DNA of 64,000 nucleotides from Nonomuraea polychroma (GCF_004011505.1 NZ_SAUN01000001.1:8273501-8337500); one strand, 5' to 3'. Positions 51,996 to 60,941 are shown, numbered from the stretch's first letter. Program-made: numbers and translations. Notes: generated by a model not told the origin, from the sequence alone.

Positions 51996-52274
51996 TCTGC
52001 TGATGGCGGGCTGCGGCATGCGGGTGCTGACCTCGTCCGGCCCGGCGACCCGGCGGCGCGACCCGACCGACGGCTGGACAGTGGCCAAGGCGCTCGAGGC
52101 GGCGAGGCTGGCCGACCCCGACGTGCGGACCGCGATGGGGTGACGTGGGCACGCTTCCTGTCCGCGGCCGCCTCCTATTCGCGCAGGACGTGCGCACGCG
52201 TCGCGGGCCGAACGAGCCATCGGCCGCCCCAGCGCCCGCCCTATATCCGCGTTTTCATAGGTAATGCCACAGTT
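51996..52274. other. 280-bp gap between convergent genes
   Basis: A 47-codon frame at 52003-52143 (MAGCGMRVLT...) has no upstream ribosome site and no certain family. Otherwise nothing seen. Confidence 0.4.
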
Positions 52275-53444
52275 TCATGATCCCGTGTAGCCATCAACCG
52301 CGGAACGCGCGTGGCGGGCCGATGAGGAAATGCCCGTCGACTGGCGGGGGATGGCAATCTCCGGCTTGGAGTCCGCGCCACGCCGCTCGGCGGTGGAGCT
52401 TGGGGCGGTGGCTTGCAGGATGACCTGCGCGACCAGCTGGGGCGCGTCGTTCATCGGCACATGGCTGCATCCAGGCAGCCACACCATCCGCATCATGGGG
52501 ATCATCGCTGCCGCACGCGCCGCCTGGCGCGCCGGAAGCACACGATCGGCTGTGCCCCAGGCAATGGTCACCGGGACGTCGGGAATGTCCCCGGCGAACA
52601 GGTCCCGTGCACGTCCGGCGCGCATGGTGGCCTGGAACGCGACCGCCTGGCGCAGTGCACGCAACGACGCCGCCACCGCCTCCGGCGCGGACTGGTCAGC
52701 ACGCATGTACAGGGTGCCGGTCAAGACCGCATGCCCCAGGATCGACTGCGAGAGCCATGCCGTGATCGGCTCCGGCAGGCGCGCTATCTGACGGGCCGCT
52801 GTCAGTATGGCAAAGGCGTACCACCGCTCGGTCTGGCTCCAGAATCCGGCCGGGGCCACCGAGGTCACGCTGCGGGCGAGACCGGCCTGGCCCAGCCGCA
52901 ACGCGATCAGCCCGCCCAGGGAATGCCCGACCACGTGCGGCCGCTCCAGCCCAAGAGCGGTGAACACCGCGCCCAGCCCAGCCACCAGGGTGGCGAGGTC
53001 ACGGGGCTGACCGTCGGGCAGATCGGGGGACTCGCCAAAGCCCGGCAGATCTACCGTGATCACGTCGCGCTCGACCGTCAGCAACGGCACCACCGCGTCC
53101 CACGCCTGCCGGTTCGACCCGAGGCCGTGCAGCAAGACCACCGGCTCACCGGTTCCGCGCCGCTCGTACGCCGCGGTCATCGTGGCCAGACCGGGCGGGC
53201 GTACTTCCACAAAAGATCCCGTAGCGGAGGGAGCCACAGGCGGAATGGCCCTGCCACGGTTCACCAGTGGTGCGGGCATCGCCAGCACCGCAGCCGGCAG
53301 TCCGCCCGCCCAGTCGCAGACCTTCTCGACGACCTGCGTCCCCGCCTGGAGCACACCGGCCCCAAGGCGGGTGATGGGGGTGAAAGCAGATGCCACTGAG
53401 GACAACGACAGAATGTTCAACATCGTGACAGGGCGTTCGCCCAT
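52275..53444 (-). CDS. Alpha/beta hydrolase
   Basis: 389 aa; an ATG at 53423 is an alternative start. After an ~85-residue N-terminal extension the hydrolase core has LLHGLGSNRQAWD, DLPGFGESPD, nucleophile GHSLGGLIAL, an acid in WGTADRVLP and the catalytic His in GCSHVPM. All three triad members are present, unlike the frameshifted hydrolase at 12.6 kb. It resembles lipase/esterase or haloalkane-dehalogenase-like enzymes; the substrate is unknown. The last ~45 residues are hydrophilic and look non-conserved. Confidence 0.87.
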   Translation of the reverse strand: MGERPVTMLNILSLSSVASAFTPITRLGAGVLQAGTQVVEKVCDWAGGLPAAVLAMPAPLVNRGRAIPPVAPSATGSFVEVRPPGLATMTAAYERRGTGEPVVLLHGLGSNRQAWDAVVPLLTVERDVITVDLPGFGESPDLPDGQPRDLATLVAGLGAVFTALGLERPHVVGHSLGGLIALRLGQAGLARSVTSVAPAGFWSQTERWYAFAILTAARQIARLPEPITAWLSQSILGHAVLTGTLYMRADQSAPEAVAASLRALRQAVAFQATMRAGRARDLFAGDIPDVPVTIAWGTADRVLPARQAARAAAMIPMMRMVWLPGCSHVPMNDAPQLVAQVILQATAPSSTAERRGADSKPEIAIPRQSTGISSSARHARSAVDGYTGS

Positions 53445-53692
53445 CCCTCCTTACTTCGGTCATAGGCGCACCAAAGTTTCGGTAACGTTAACGGTCCATG
53501 CGAGTCATGGCATAGCGACAGACCGAAATTTTTACCTTTAGGGGCGGAGGTTTTCGGTCAAATTTCGGCCTCGCCCGCCCTGGAGGCCCGCCCGAATCAC
53601 CGGCAGGCGCGGGGGCACAGGACCGAGGGCGACGCCGTAGTTTCACCGCGGCACGTGACGTACGAGCCGGAACGGCGCTGACGGTTGGTGGG
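53445..53692. other. AT-rich gap
   Basis: Between 53455 and 53570 the GC content falls sharply, with repeated AAATTT- and TTTCGGT-like strings. It probably holds the promoter of the leftward hydrolase and is otherwise silent. Confidence 0.4.
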
Positions 53693-53900
53693 TCAGCGGC
53701 GTCCCGCTCGGATCAGTGCGCCCTCGGCCTGGGTGGCCATCGCGGTGACCAGATCCTCCGCCGAGGGCATGTCGGTGATGAGGTCAAGGGCCTCGCCCGC
53801 CCAGACCGGCAGCGGCGGGATCGCCCCGCGTGCCACGTCGTCCTGGTAGTCCTGAAGGGCTTGGGGATCGGCGGCGAGCTCGGCCTCCCGGCCGCGCTAC
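53693..53900 (-). pseudogene. C-terminal relic of a nitronate monooxygenase gene
   Basis: The frame ARGAIPPLPVWAGEALDLIT followed by DMPSAEDLVTAMATQAEGAL ends at a TGA at 53693-53695. This pattern matches the C-terminus of 2-nitropropane dioxygenase/nitronate monooxygenase-type FMN enzymes. An in-frame TAG lies about 65 residues upstream and no TIM-barrel part remains. The region 53900-54126 holds no other recognisable gene. Confidence 0.5.
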
Positions 53901-54126
53901 GACCAGCAGGACCCACGGCAGCACTCCTCCACGACGCCCGTACCGGCTCGCACGCAGACTCGACATGGACGAGGCCACGGTCATGCCGTCCACCGCTAGC
54001 CCCGCTATCCGCACGTGCCGCGTCGTGGCATGTCAGCCCTTATGGGTCCCTGGCGCTCCCCAGCCCTTCCTCTCCTCTCAAAGGACCTCCGCGGAAGTGC
54101 GAGGAGTGTGGAGCGCAGGGCAGTCG

Positions 54127-54975
54127 CTATGACGAGCGGAGGATGGGAACGACGTCCGACGCCAGGCGCTCCGCCTGCTGCCTGAAGTCCCCCACAGGCA
54201 TGAGGTTCATCGAGGAGAACCCCAGCCCGGAGAACGTGAGCAGCCGCTCGGCCACCTCCTCGGCGCTCCCCGACACCACTCCTTCCGACACCTGGGACTC
54301 CCCCACGTGAACCGGAACGTTGTAAACGCAGGTCACCGTCCTTCCGCTCGCCTCGGCAGCGGCTAGGACCCGCTCTCGCAGGACTGCGGCCTGCTCCGGC
54401 GGCGCGAATCCGTACGACGGGATCCATCCGTCGGCGAGCCGCCCGGTGGCCTCCAGAGCGCGCTTGCCGTACGTCCCGAGCCAGATGGGGATCGGCCGGT
54501 CGGGTTTGGGCTCCAGGTCGGCACGCTCGGTGTGATATCGGCTGCCGTGGAAGGTGAAGGCGGGCTCCGACCATAGCCCGCGGATGATGTGGATGCCCTC
54601 CACCATGCCGTCGACCTTCTCCGCCGGCGAGGGCACGCCGAGCCCGAAGGCCCGGAATTCGTCATCAGAATAGCCGCCGCCGAGGCCCAGGATGAGCCTG
54701 CCGCCCGAGAACCGGTGCAGGCTCTCGGCCATCTTCGCCACCATCGCGGGTGGCCGGTACGGCATGCCGAGCACCCTGGTGGCCACCTGGATGCGTGAGG
54801 TGGCGGCCGCGACCCAGGTGAGCAGCGTCCACACTTCGTACGTCGGCTCGGCGCCGCAGGGATGGTCGGAAGCCGACACGAAATCGAACTCGAGTTCCTC
54901 GGCCAGCCTGGCGTCGCCCACCGGATCCGCGCCTTGCGCGGCCGAAGTGGACAGGCCCAGCCCGAACATGCGCAT
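54127..54975 (-). CDS. LLM-class (F420-dependent type) oxidoreductase
   Basis: 282 aa from ATG 54975; ATG 55017 overlaps the operator and is less likely. It is a luciferase-like TIM barrel: FDFVSASDHP, SRIQVATRVLGMPYRPPAMV, FSGGRLILGLGGGYSDDEFR, KPDRPIPIWLG and YGKRALEATGRLADGWIPS. Actinobacterial relatives use coenzyme F420 or FMN for redox reactions on secondary metabolites or xenobiotics. It is divergent from a MarR gene with two palindromes between them, so it is probably the target of that regulator. Confidence 0.88.
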   Translation of the reverse strand: MRMFGLGLSTSAAQGADPVGDARLAEELEFDFVSASDHPCGAEPTYEVWTLLTWVAAATSRIQVATRVLGMPYRPPAMVAKMAESLHRFSGGRLILGLGGGYSDDEFRAFGLGVPSPAEKVDGMVEGIHIIRGLWSEPAFTFHGSRYHTERADLEPKPDRPIPIWLGTYGKRALEATGRLADGWIPSYGFAPPEQAAVLRERVLAAAEASGRTVTCVYNVPVHVGESQVSEGVVSGSAEEVAERLLTFSGLGFSSMNLMPVGDFRQQAERLASDVVPILRSS

Positions 54976-54999
54976 AACCGTCGGCCCTTCGTCCTGGAT

Positions 55000-55013
55000 G
55001 TTTACATGTAAAC
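55000..55013. promoter_or_regulatory. MarR operator 1
   Basis: Perfect 14-bp palindrome GTTTACATGTAAAC, 25 bp before the LLM gene start. It shares the ACATGT core with operator 2. Confidence 0.65.
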
Positions 55014-55026
55014 CCAAGCAGCCAAG

Positions 55027-55045
55027 TTAGTTACATGTCAACTAA
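55027..55045. promoter_or_regulatory. MarR operator 2
   Basis: TTAGTT-ACATGTC-AACTAA, a 6-bp inverted repeat around an ACATGT centre, 19 bp before the MarR ATG. A -10-like TAAGGT at 55052-55057 lies just downstream. Confidence 0.65.
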
Positions 55046-55063
55046 ATCCGCTAAGGTAGAGGC

Positions 55064-55543
55064 ATGCCTGAGCCGAGATGGCTGGACGACGCCGAGTTTC
55101 GCGCCTGGATCGGCTACCGGCGGATGCGATTGCTGCTGGACGCCGAGGTCGGCCGCGACCTGCTGGCCGACTCGGGACTGTCCATGCCCGACTACGACGT
55201 GCTGTCCGCGCTGACCTCGTCAGAGGGGCACCGGCGACGGCTCACCGAGTTGGCCGACCGGATGCTCTGGTCCAAGAGCCGGCTCTCGCGCCACATCAGC
55301 CGGATGGAGCAGCGCGGGCTGGTCGCCCGCGAGGAGTGCGAGAACGACGCCAGGGGCGCCGTCGTCGTGCTGACCCAGGACGGACTGCGCACGATCCAGA
55401 AGGCCGCACCCTTGCACGTGGAGTCCGTCCGGCGGCATTTCATCGACATGCTGTCCGCCGAGCAGCTCGATGCCCTCGGCACCATAGCCGAGAGCGTGCT
55501 GGCCCGCCTGGTCCCTGACGGCGCGTCGGGGATGGAGCGGTAG
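55064..55543 (+). CDS. MarR family transcriptional regulator
   Basis: 159 aa. A winged helix is flanked by dimerisation helices: LSMPDYDVLSALTSSEGHRR, RLTELADRMLWSKSRLSRHI (recognition region), MEQRGLVAREECENDARGAV (wing). The C-terminal helices include RRHFIDMLSAEQLDAL. Such repressors release DNA on binding phenolic or other small ligands. The ATG is only 6 nt past a -10-like TAAGGT, so the transcript may be leaderless. It is divergent from the LLM oxidoreductase. Confidence 0.92.
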   Translation: MPEPRWLDDAEFRAWIGYRRMRLLLDAEVGRDLLADSGLSMPDYDVLSALTSSEGHRRRLTELADRMLWSKSRLSRHISRMEQRGLVAREECENDARGAVVVLTQDGLRTIQKAAPLHVESVRRHFIDMLSAEQLDALGTIAESVLARLVPDGASGMER

Positions 55544-55721
55544 CGACGCATACCGCGGTGGGCGGTGGCGGGCGGCCTTCTCGCCAACCCCGTTTTCGCA
55601 CATGAGCGATTTTCAGCGAAGGTCTTGTGGATCGACGTCGAGGAGATCCAGGAGGTCGATGAGTTGCGGGATGGTTGGGCGTGACTGGCCGGCGCCCGGG
55701 TCACTTTGAGCCGACATCTAC

Positions 55722-55787
55722 GCGTGCCGTACGGAAACAGGCGATCCGGGAAGGACCCATCTCCAGAACCGATCGCAGGGCTTCGTG
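55722..55787. repeat. 66-bp direct repeat, copy 2 (copy 1 at 10639-10704)
   Basis: It matches copy 1 over its whole length with a few substitutions and lies between MarR and the LysR 3' end. Together with the LysR sequences this marks a duplicated segment. The upstream 55590-55690 encodes, on the minus strand, RPTIPQLIDLLDLLDVDP, which may be a scrap of a mobile-element protein. Confidence 0.85.
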
Positions 55788-55814
55788 GCACATACAGCGG
55801 TTGGAATCGGCGCG

Positions 55815-56786
55815 TCAGACAGCCTCATCGCTGTGACTGGAGGCTGTCGGAGCACCTTCGCTGGGCGTTGGTCCGGTGGGCAGGGCGACGGATTCCAACC
55901 AGCCGAGTCGCTCGGCGAGTTGTCCGGCGCTGTTGATGAGGGCGGTGATGTGGGGAGAGGGGTTGGCGTCGTGCCACAACAGTGACCATGGGTAGTGCAT
56001 GGCAGGTTCGATCAGGGGCCGCCAGGTGGTGCCGGGCCGGCTGGAGGTGTGGAAGGAGGAGGGGATGCAGTGCACGCAGCGGTGCTGGGAGACGAGGTCG
56101 GCGGCGGCGCGGGTGCTCTCGACGGTTCCCTCGTAGATGGTGGGCGCGAACCCTGCCGAACGGCACAGCTTGAGGACGAATTGGTTGAGCTCCGGCGTCT
56201 GGGATTCCTCACCGAGCAGCAGGGGTTCGCCGGCGAGGGCGGCGACGGGTACGCCGTCCAGGTCGGCGAAGTCGTGGTCGTCGGGCACCAGCACACCGAG
56301 CGGATCGAGCCTGATCAGCTTGGACGCCACCTCGGCCTGGGTCTGAGAAGCAGGTCCGATGGCGATGTCCAGGCGGCCGTCGGCCAGTTGCCGGTACTGC
56401 TCGGGAGTGCCTGCTTCGACCTGATGGATCGTGATGTCGGGATGGCTGCGCTGGAGTTCGCGCAGGATCTGCGGCATGGTGTCGTAACCGGCGTCGATGA
56501 TGCCGACGCGCAGCGTGGGCGCTGACGCGACGGCGTTGCGTGCGGCCTGCCCGGCCCGGCCCACGTGATCGAGGATCTGGCGCGCCTCGATGAGGAAAGC
56601 GGCGCCCGCCGGGGTCAGATCGACGTGGTGGGTGCTGCGATCCAGCAGTCGCACTCCCAGCTCGCGCTCCAGCCGCTGGATCTGCTGGCTCAGCGCGGAC
56701 TGCACGATGTGCTCGCGGGCCGCAGCTCGGCCGAAATGCAACTCTTCGGCCAGCGTCACGAAATAGCGCAGCTGACGTAACTCCAT
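55815..56786 (-). CDS. LysR family transcriptional regulator (intact copy)
   Basis: 323 aa from ATG 56786; a GTG at 56795 is possible. The N-terminal helix-turn-helix is standard (MELRQLRYFVTLAEELHFGR, then SALSQQIQRLE). The effector domain starts at APTLRVGIIDAGYD and has the two-lobe substrate-binding pattern. It ends with a non-conserved Ser/Thr tail. Parts of the same gene recur at 10730-11026 and 59131-59243. Its target is not obvious; the upstream divergent side now holds only relics. Confidence 0.9.
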   Translation of the reverse strand: MELRQLRYFVTLAEELHFGRAAAREHIVQSALSQQIQRLERELGVRLLDRSTHHVDLTPAGAAFLIEARQILDHVGRAGQAARNAVASAPTLRVGIIDAGYDTMPQILRELQRSHPDITIHQVEAGTPEQYRQLADGRLDIAIGPASQTQAEVASKLIRLDPLGVLVPDDHDFADLDGVPVAALAGEPLLLGEESQTPELNQFVLKLCRSAGFAPTIYEGTVESTRAAADLVSQHRCVHCIPSSFHTSSRPGTTWRPLIEPAMHYPWSLLWHDANPSPHITALINSAGQLAERLGWLESVALPTGPTPSEGAPTASSHSDEAV

Positions 56787-57019
56787 GCCTGCCACCTTTT
56801 CCTGCCTGGGCGGCGCCCAACCAGGCCGTCTTCCACCACTCTAGGTGCCTCGTGGAGTGCGGGCCCTTGGAGGAGCGTTGGCGTTACTCGTTCGTGCACG
56901 ATGTCCACGCTCGTACACCTGGAGGGCGGCACCGGTCGGGGCGGGGTAGAACTGCGTCATCACGAGGAATTGCGCCTTCATCGGCGACCCGCAGCCGGAC
57001 AATCATCGGACACCGGGAG

Positions 57020-57165
57020 GGGTTTGCCGAGGACACCGTCCTGCTGGCCAATATCAGGGTATGTCGGACCGCCTCCGGCTCCCCGTCGAAGTCGCCGCTC
57101 ATCACGGAGACGTCTTCACCGCCCACCAGGCGGGATCGTATGAGCAGTGTGACATTTTCCGACAC
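57020..57165 (-). pseudogene. Truncated copy of the 86-aa small gene (7667-7927)
   Basis: It starts with the same ribosome-site context and SENVTLLIRSRLVGG, and continues through SGDFDGEPEAV. It then jumps to a sequence (ASRTVSSAN on the minus strand) that in the first locus lies beyond the gene end. The middle and C-terminal half are deleted. Confidence 0.7.
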
Positions 57166-57189
57166 GGCCGGCTCCCTTCGCCGGCGTCC

Positions 57190-57560
57190 ACCAGGGGCAC
57201 CTGCCCAGGATCGTCATCCAGGGCCGGCAGGTAGGTGTCGATGGTGTTGTGGGCGTGGCGGCCGCTTTCAGGTGGCGGCGAAAGTCGCGCACCGCGCCGG
57301 TGGTCGCGACCGGATCGGTGCTCGGGTCGCTGTCCACGGCGCGGGCGGCTGTCTGGCCGGTCGGCCGGCCAGGCCAGGCAGCCGCGTAGCCGGGAGGCGT
57401 ACTTGGTCTTGGTGGAGCCGGCCAGCGAGGCGTGCTCGAGCGCGGCGGTGTAGCCGGACAGGACGGCGGCGTGGGGGTGGAGAGCGTCACGGCTCGCGAC
57501 CGGCTTGTGTTTCCGGAAGCCATTCGGAAGTGGCGAGGTATGGTGAAGGCACCGAGGACT
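57190..57560 (-). pseudogene. Relic of a tyrosine recombinase N-terminal (core-binding) domain
   Basis: Two minus-strand frames together give YTAALEHASLAGSTKTKYAS, then (shifted) TGAVRDFRRHLKA, then (shifted back) AHNTIDTYLPALDD. This is the SAM-like DNA-binding domain of actinobacterial phage-type integrases, with at least two frameshifts. The catalytic domain is absent here, but a catalytic-domain scrap lies at 8055-8150, also upstream of the same small gene. Confidence 0.6.
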
Positions 57561-57648
57561 TTTCGAGCGTTGGCATTCAGGTCGGCGTCGCCCACGGCGA
57601 ACCACCGCTACCGGTCCCGTTCGAGGGGCCTGGACAGGTCAGGCGACC

Positions 57649-58242
57649 ATGACGCCAACACTTCTTTCTCCACCTACGCCGCTCAGCGCCGCCTCATCCG
57701 CGCTCCCTCAGGTCGATTCCGCGCTGCGGCTCAGTCTCCACCCGGTTCTGGATCGGCGAGCCGTGGTGGACGGAGCCTGGTGGCCTCACTCCCGCGACGC
57801 GGCCGCCGAGCTGGCCGGCCTCATCCCCGCCGTGGACCGGCTGCTTGATCGGGTCATGCTCCGGATCGGCGTGCACCAGGACGCGTGGCAGCGCATCCCG
57901 CGCCGTATCCCGGCACGCGGGCGCCAGGTCCGGGTCGGCTGGTTCCGCCACGCCGACCCTCGCCTGATCACTCTCATCTTCGCGGCCGCCGAGCCGGTCG
58001 TCCTGCTGGTCATCCCGCCGGACACCGCCGCCGGCCCTGCCGAGGCCACGCTCAAGCTCACCGCCCAGGACACCACCGGCTTGACCGTCGACGCCATCCT
58101 CACCCTCGCGCACCTGCCGCCTGACCCCGCTCCCCGCGCGACGGCCGCCCACAGCTCGGCCCGCTGGGAGAACGAGGGAGGGGCGGTCACCGGGCAGGAG
58201 GCACCGTCGTCCTCCGTCAGACGGCCGTCAGCTCCGGCATAA
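57649..58242 (+). CDS. DUF5994 family protein
   Basis: 197 aa. The family pattern is clear: LRLSLHPVLDRRAVVDGAWW, PHSRDAAAELAGLIPAVDRL, WQRIPRRIPARGRQVRVGWF and LLVIPPDTAAGPAEATLKL. DUF5994 proteins are small cytoplasmic actinobacterial proteins of unknown function, common near stress regulators. The C-terminal ~35 residues are low-complexity. A strong terminator follows 24 bp after the stop. Confidence 0.85.
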   Translation: MTPTLLSPPTPLSAASSALPQVDSALRLSLHPVLDRRAVVDGAWWPHSRDAAAELAGLIPAVDRLLDRVMLRIGVHQDAWQRIPRRIPARGRQVRVGWFRHADPRLITLIFAAAEPVVLLVIPPDTAAGPAEATLKLTAQDTTGLTVDAILTLAHLPPDPAPRATAAHSSARWENEGGAVTGQEAPSSSVRRPSAPA

Positions 58243-58266
58243 CCCACGTGCCGCCTGCCGGCCGGA

Positions 58267-58290
58267 CCGGGCGGTGCAGGCACCGCCCGG
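58267..58290 (+). terminator. Hairpin terminator after the DUF5994 gene
   Basis: Perfect 10-bp stem, CCGGGCGGTG (58267-58276) with 58281-58290, and a 4-nt CAGG loop. Confidence 0.75.
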
Positions 58291-58300
58291 TCTGGCGGCG

Positions 58301-58414
58301 GACCGATCTAGCTACAGCACCAGTCGGCTCATCCTGGACCTGTCCCTGGTCACCTTCTGCAGTGCCGGCAGACTGGGCGTGCTGCTCGGGGTGCAAGGCG
58401 CGATCGGGGCCTGA
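58301..58414 (+). pseudogene. Relic of a STAS-domain anti-sigma-factor antagonist
   Basis: The frame reads SRLILDLSLVTFCSAGRLGV and ends in a few residues at TGA 58412-58414. This is the strand-helix around the phosphorylatable Ser of STAS proteins (usual form VTFCDSAGLGVLL), with the Asp-Ser disturbed. Nothing before it encodes the rest of the domain. It could once have been the substrate of the SpoIIE-type phosphatases in this window. Confidence 0.5.
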
Positions 58415-58531
58415 CCCGCGATGCGGGGTCACGAACCCGCTCCAGCGAACCTAGGGTGCCGACGCTCAACCGCGCGTCCAGTTCGAGGCGCACATCTCGC
58501 CGCAGGGACGCATATGGAGCCGGTCCACTGC

Positions 58532-58774
58532 CTACTCCTGCTTATGGACCGTGACAGCTTGAACCGCTGTCAACAGGATCGTGTGCACAGGAGATTCGTG
58601 TCGTGTCAAAGCGGATCCATGCGCGTACTCGTCGAGCACGACAGTGCTGCGAGAACGGTCCAGTTCGACGACAGCCCCTTTAAGCGACTGCCCTCCGCGT
58701 AGGTGAACCGTTACCCGCTGCTGGTTGCCTTCCACGCTGGACAGCACATACATCCATACGTCTACATCTGCCAC
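58532..58774 (-). CDS. Small hypothetical protein, possibly Sm-like
   Basis: 80 aa from GTG 58774, with GGAGG five nt upstream. The centre alternates like a small barrel: QRVTVHLRGGQSLKGAVVEL, then STVVLDEYA, then HTILLTAVQAVTV. This strand order (VTVHLRNG-x-LxGxVxE...VxLD...I-x-L-x-x-VxAV) is reminiscent of Hfq/LSm-type folds that bind RNA. It contains no Cys. The Sm-like idea rests on pattern only. The next genes on that strand are far away, so it is monocistronic. Confidence 0.6.
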   Translation of the reverse strand: MADVDVWMYVLSSVEGNQQRVTVHLRGGQSLKGAVVELDRSRSTVVLDEYAHGSALTRHESPVHTILLTAVQAVTVHKQE

Positions 58775-58892
58775 TTAGTCCTCCACATGAATCTCCAGCC
58801 ATTCGGCCACGGTCATCGCAACGTCAACGCCTTCCTTGCGGGGAAATATTGGCTAAAAGTGGAGGAAATTAGACATTTTTATCCTATTGCCC

Positions 58893-58910
58893 CTTGTCGG
58901 GTGCGACAAG
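58893..58910. other. Hairpin upstream of the small Sm-like gene
   Basis: CTTGTCG-GGTG-CGACAAG, perfect 7-bp stem and 4-nt loop, at the edge of an AT-rich patch (58838-58890). It could be a terminator or an operator for the leftward gene at 58774. Confidence 0.4.
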
Positions 58911-59130
58911 TCTCGTGGTCGTCCCCCTGACAGCGATAAGAGTCCGGCGATCGCCTGGGCCGGGGCTACCCGGTTAGTGGAGGGCCTTCGTCGCTCACAC
59001 GCCTACTGAGGATCCGAAAGCAGGCAGTCAGCCGGTGTGTCGACTTGCCCCGCCGTGACTGATCACCAAGGCAAGATCAACGGTTCAGTCGTCATGCCCG
59101 GTCACGGGGCGGCTGAGCCAGGACGCCGCT

Positions 59131-59243
59131 CCGGGCAGGCATCATCGACGCCGGCTACGACACCATGCCGCTGATCCTGCGCGAGCTCCAGCGCAGCCAT
59201 CCCGACCTCACGATCCACCAGGCCGAAGCGGGCGCCCGGTCGG
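59131..59243 (+). pseudogene. LysR regulator relic, copy 3
   Basis: Plus-strand GIIDAGYDTMPLILRELQRS followed by HPDLTIHQAEAGAR matches residues ~96-130 of the intact LysR protein. Both sides are unrelated. Its 3' end lies inside the C-terminal codons of the leftward phosphatase gene, so the insertion or rearrangement supplied that protein's last residues. Confidence 0.65.
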
Positions 59244-60941
59244 GACGCGCAAGGCCAAAAGGGCGATGTCATCGGTGTTTCCAGGGGGCATGCGAGCGAG
59301 GATCTGATCGCAGAAGTCCTCCAGGGGATGGCGGGCAAGGGCGGCGGCATGGCGGCGGAGCCCATGCAGACCGGTGTCCAAATCGGTGCCGGGCACTTCG
59401 ACCAGGCCGTCGGTGTAGAGCAGCAGGGTGGAACCGGGAGGCAGGGGCGCCGTCGCGTCCGGCCGGCCGATGACCCCCAGGCCGGTGCCCAGCAGCAGGC
59501 CCTGTCCTTGTTCCAGGTATTCGGCGCGTCCCTCGCGGGTGACCAAGAGGGGCGGAGGATGACCGGCACTGGTCCATAGCAGTTGCCAGGGCCCTTCCTC
59601 CGGACCTTCGACGCGGGCGTAGATCGCGGTGGCCAGAGCGACGTTGGTGATGACCGGGACGGCCTCGTCGAGGCGGTCGATGATGGCGCTGGGCGGTTTC
59701 ATCCGGTCCCAGGCCAGGGAACGCAGCATGCCGTGCAGTTGGGCCATGCCTGCCGCGGCGGCCAGGTCGTGGCCGATGACGTCGCCGATGACCAGCGCGG
59801 TGGCGCCGTCACGCAGGGGGAAGGCGTCGTACCAGTCGCCGCCTACCTGGGAGCCGGGCGCGGCGGGCTGGTAACGGGCGGCCATGCGCAGCCGGCCGGG
59901 CTGAGGGACGGCGATGAGCAGGTTGCGCTGCATGGCCTCGGCGATCTCGCGCTGGCGGCCGAACAGCAGGGTGTTGTCGATGGCCAGACCGACGCGGCGG
60001 CCGATGTCGCCGATCAGGGCCACTTCCGTGGCGTCGAAGGGCCGGGCATCGTCGGTACGGGCCAGGGTGAGGGCGCCCGTGACCTGCCGGACGGTACCCA
60101 AGGGCACGATGACCACCGAGGAGGCGCCGAGTGCCTGGAGGAATCCGGTTTGGACGGCCGCCAGCGGTGAGTCGGGCGGGGTGGCGATCTCCCTTGGCCC
60201 CAGCAGCACCGGCTCGCCGCCGCGCAACACCCGTGCCAGAGCAGAACGGGAGTGTTCGTCCAATGGCGGGAGCGGGCCCTGCCACGCTTCCTGATCCAGG
60301 TCACGGCCTTCTGGACCGACCACCGCCACCCTTCGGATTCCCTCGTCCCTGCGCAGGTCGATGGCGAGCCAGTCGGCCAGGCGCGGCACCAACAGGGGGC
60401 CCAGCCGGGCGATGGCCTCCTCGGTGTCCAGGGTCTGGGCCAGGGCTGTGGCGATCTCCGCGGCCAAGGTCAGCCGGTTCGTGAGGTCCTCCAGGGCGAT
60501 CACATGCGCTGTAAGGCCCTCCTCCGTCTCACCCCCGGTCGCGTCACCGGCGAACAGCACGGTCGTGCCGAGCACGCGGCCGTTCCTGATCACAGGAGCG
60601 CTGAACCATGTGACGGGGATGGGATGCCCGTCACCGCTCAGGAAGCTGTCCATCTCGGCGTAGGACGACCTGCGGCGGGTGAGTGCTATGCGCAGCCGGC
60701 ACCACTCATCCGGAATGGCGGCGCCGTCCGTGTGGCGGTGCAGCAGGTTGTGAAAGTCCTTCCCCATCATCGCCGACGCGGTGCGCCCCAGCAGTTCTTC
60801 GGCTGCGAGGTTGACCGCGACAATTCGGCCGGAAGGGTCCAGCACGGCCAGCCCTGCGCCCAGGTGGTCGAACATCTCCCGCCAGAACTCTGGCCGCGTC
60901 GCCCACCGTCGGCCCTGGCCACCAGCCATGTTCCGGACCAT
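59208..60941 (-). CDS. PAS-GAF-SpoIIE serine phosphatase
   Basis: 577 aa from ATG 60941 (GGAAGGAA upstream); the longer frame to 61043 lacks a site. Residues ~20-130 form a PAS domain (HLGAGLAVLDPSGRIVAVNL, AEELLGRTASAMMGKDF). Residues ~155-335 form a GAF domain, and ~350-565 a PP2C/SpoIIE phosphatase with VGGDWYDAF, VIGDVIGHDLAAAA, LYTDGLVEVPG and NTDDIALLALRV. All metal ligands are present, unlike the variant at 6.3 kb. It would dephosphorylate a STAS-type antagonist in response to a bound signal. The extreme C-terminus (about 12 residues) is read from LysR relic sequence. Confidence 0.9.
   Translation of the reverse strand: MVRNMAGGQGRRWATRPEFWREMFDHLGAGLAVLDPSGRIVAVNLAAEELLGRTASAMMGKDFHNLLHRHTDGAAIPDEWCRLRIALTRRRSSYAEMDSFLSGDGHPIPVTWFSAPVIRNGRVLGTTVLFAGDATGGETEEGLTAHVIALEDLTNRLTLAAEIATALAQTLDTEEAIARLGPLLVPRLADWLAIDLRRDEGIRRVAVVGPEGRDLDQEAWQGPLPPLDEHSRSALARVLRGGEPVLLGPREIATPPDSPLAAVQTGFLQALGASSVVIVPLGTVRQVTGALTLARTDDARPFDATEVALIGDIGRRVGLAIDNTLLFGRQREIAEAMQRNLLIAVPQPGRLRMAARYQPAAPGSQVGGDWYDAFPLRDGATALVIGDVIGHDLAAAAGMAQLHGMLRSLAWDRMKPPSAIIDRLDEAVPVITNVALATAIYARVEGPEEGPWQLLWTSAGHPPPLLVTREGRAEYLEQGQGLLLGTGLGVIGRPDATAPLPPGSTLLLYTDGLVEVPGTDLDTGLHGLRRHAAALARHPLEDFCDQILARMPPGNTDDIALLALRVPTGRPLRPGGS

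Noticed and set aside
52003..52143. 47-codon frame beginning MAGCGMRVLT, possible tRNA methyltransferase scrap
   Set aside because: Only a handful of residues fit the motif and there is no ribosome site; too weak to annotate.
55590..55690. RPTIPQLIDLLDLLDVDP on the minus strand as a transposase or regulator remnant
   Set aside because: Only about 20 residues, no start, and I cannot name the family with confidence; mentioned only within the neighbouring repeat entry.
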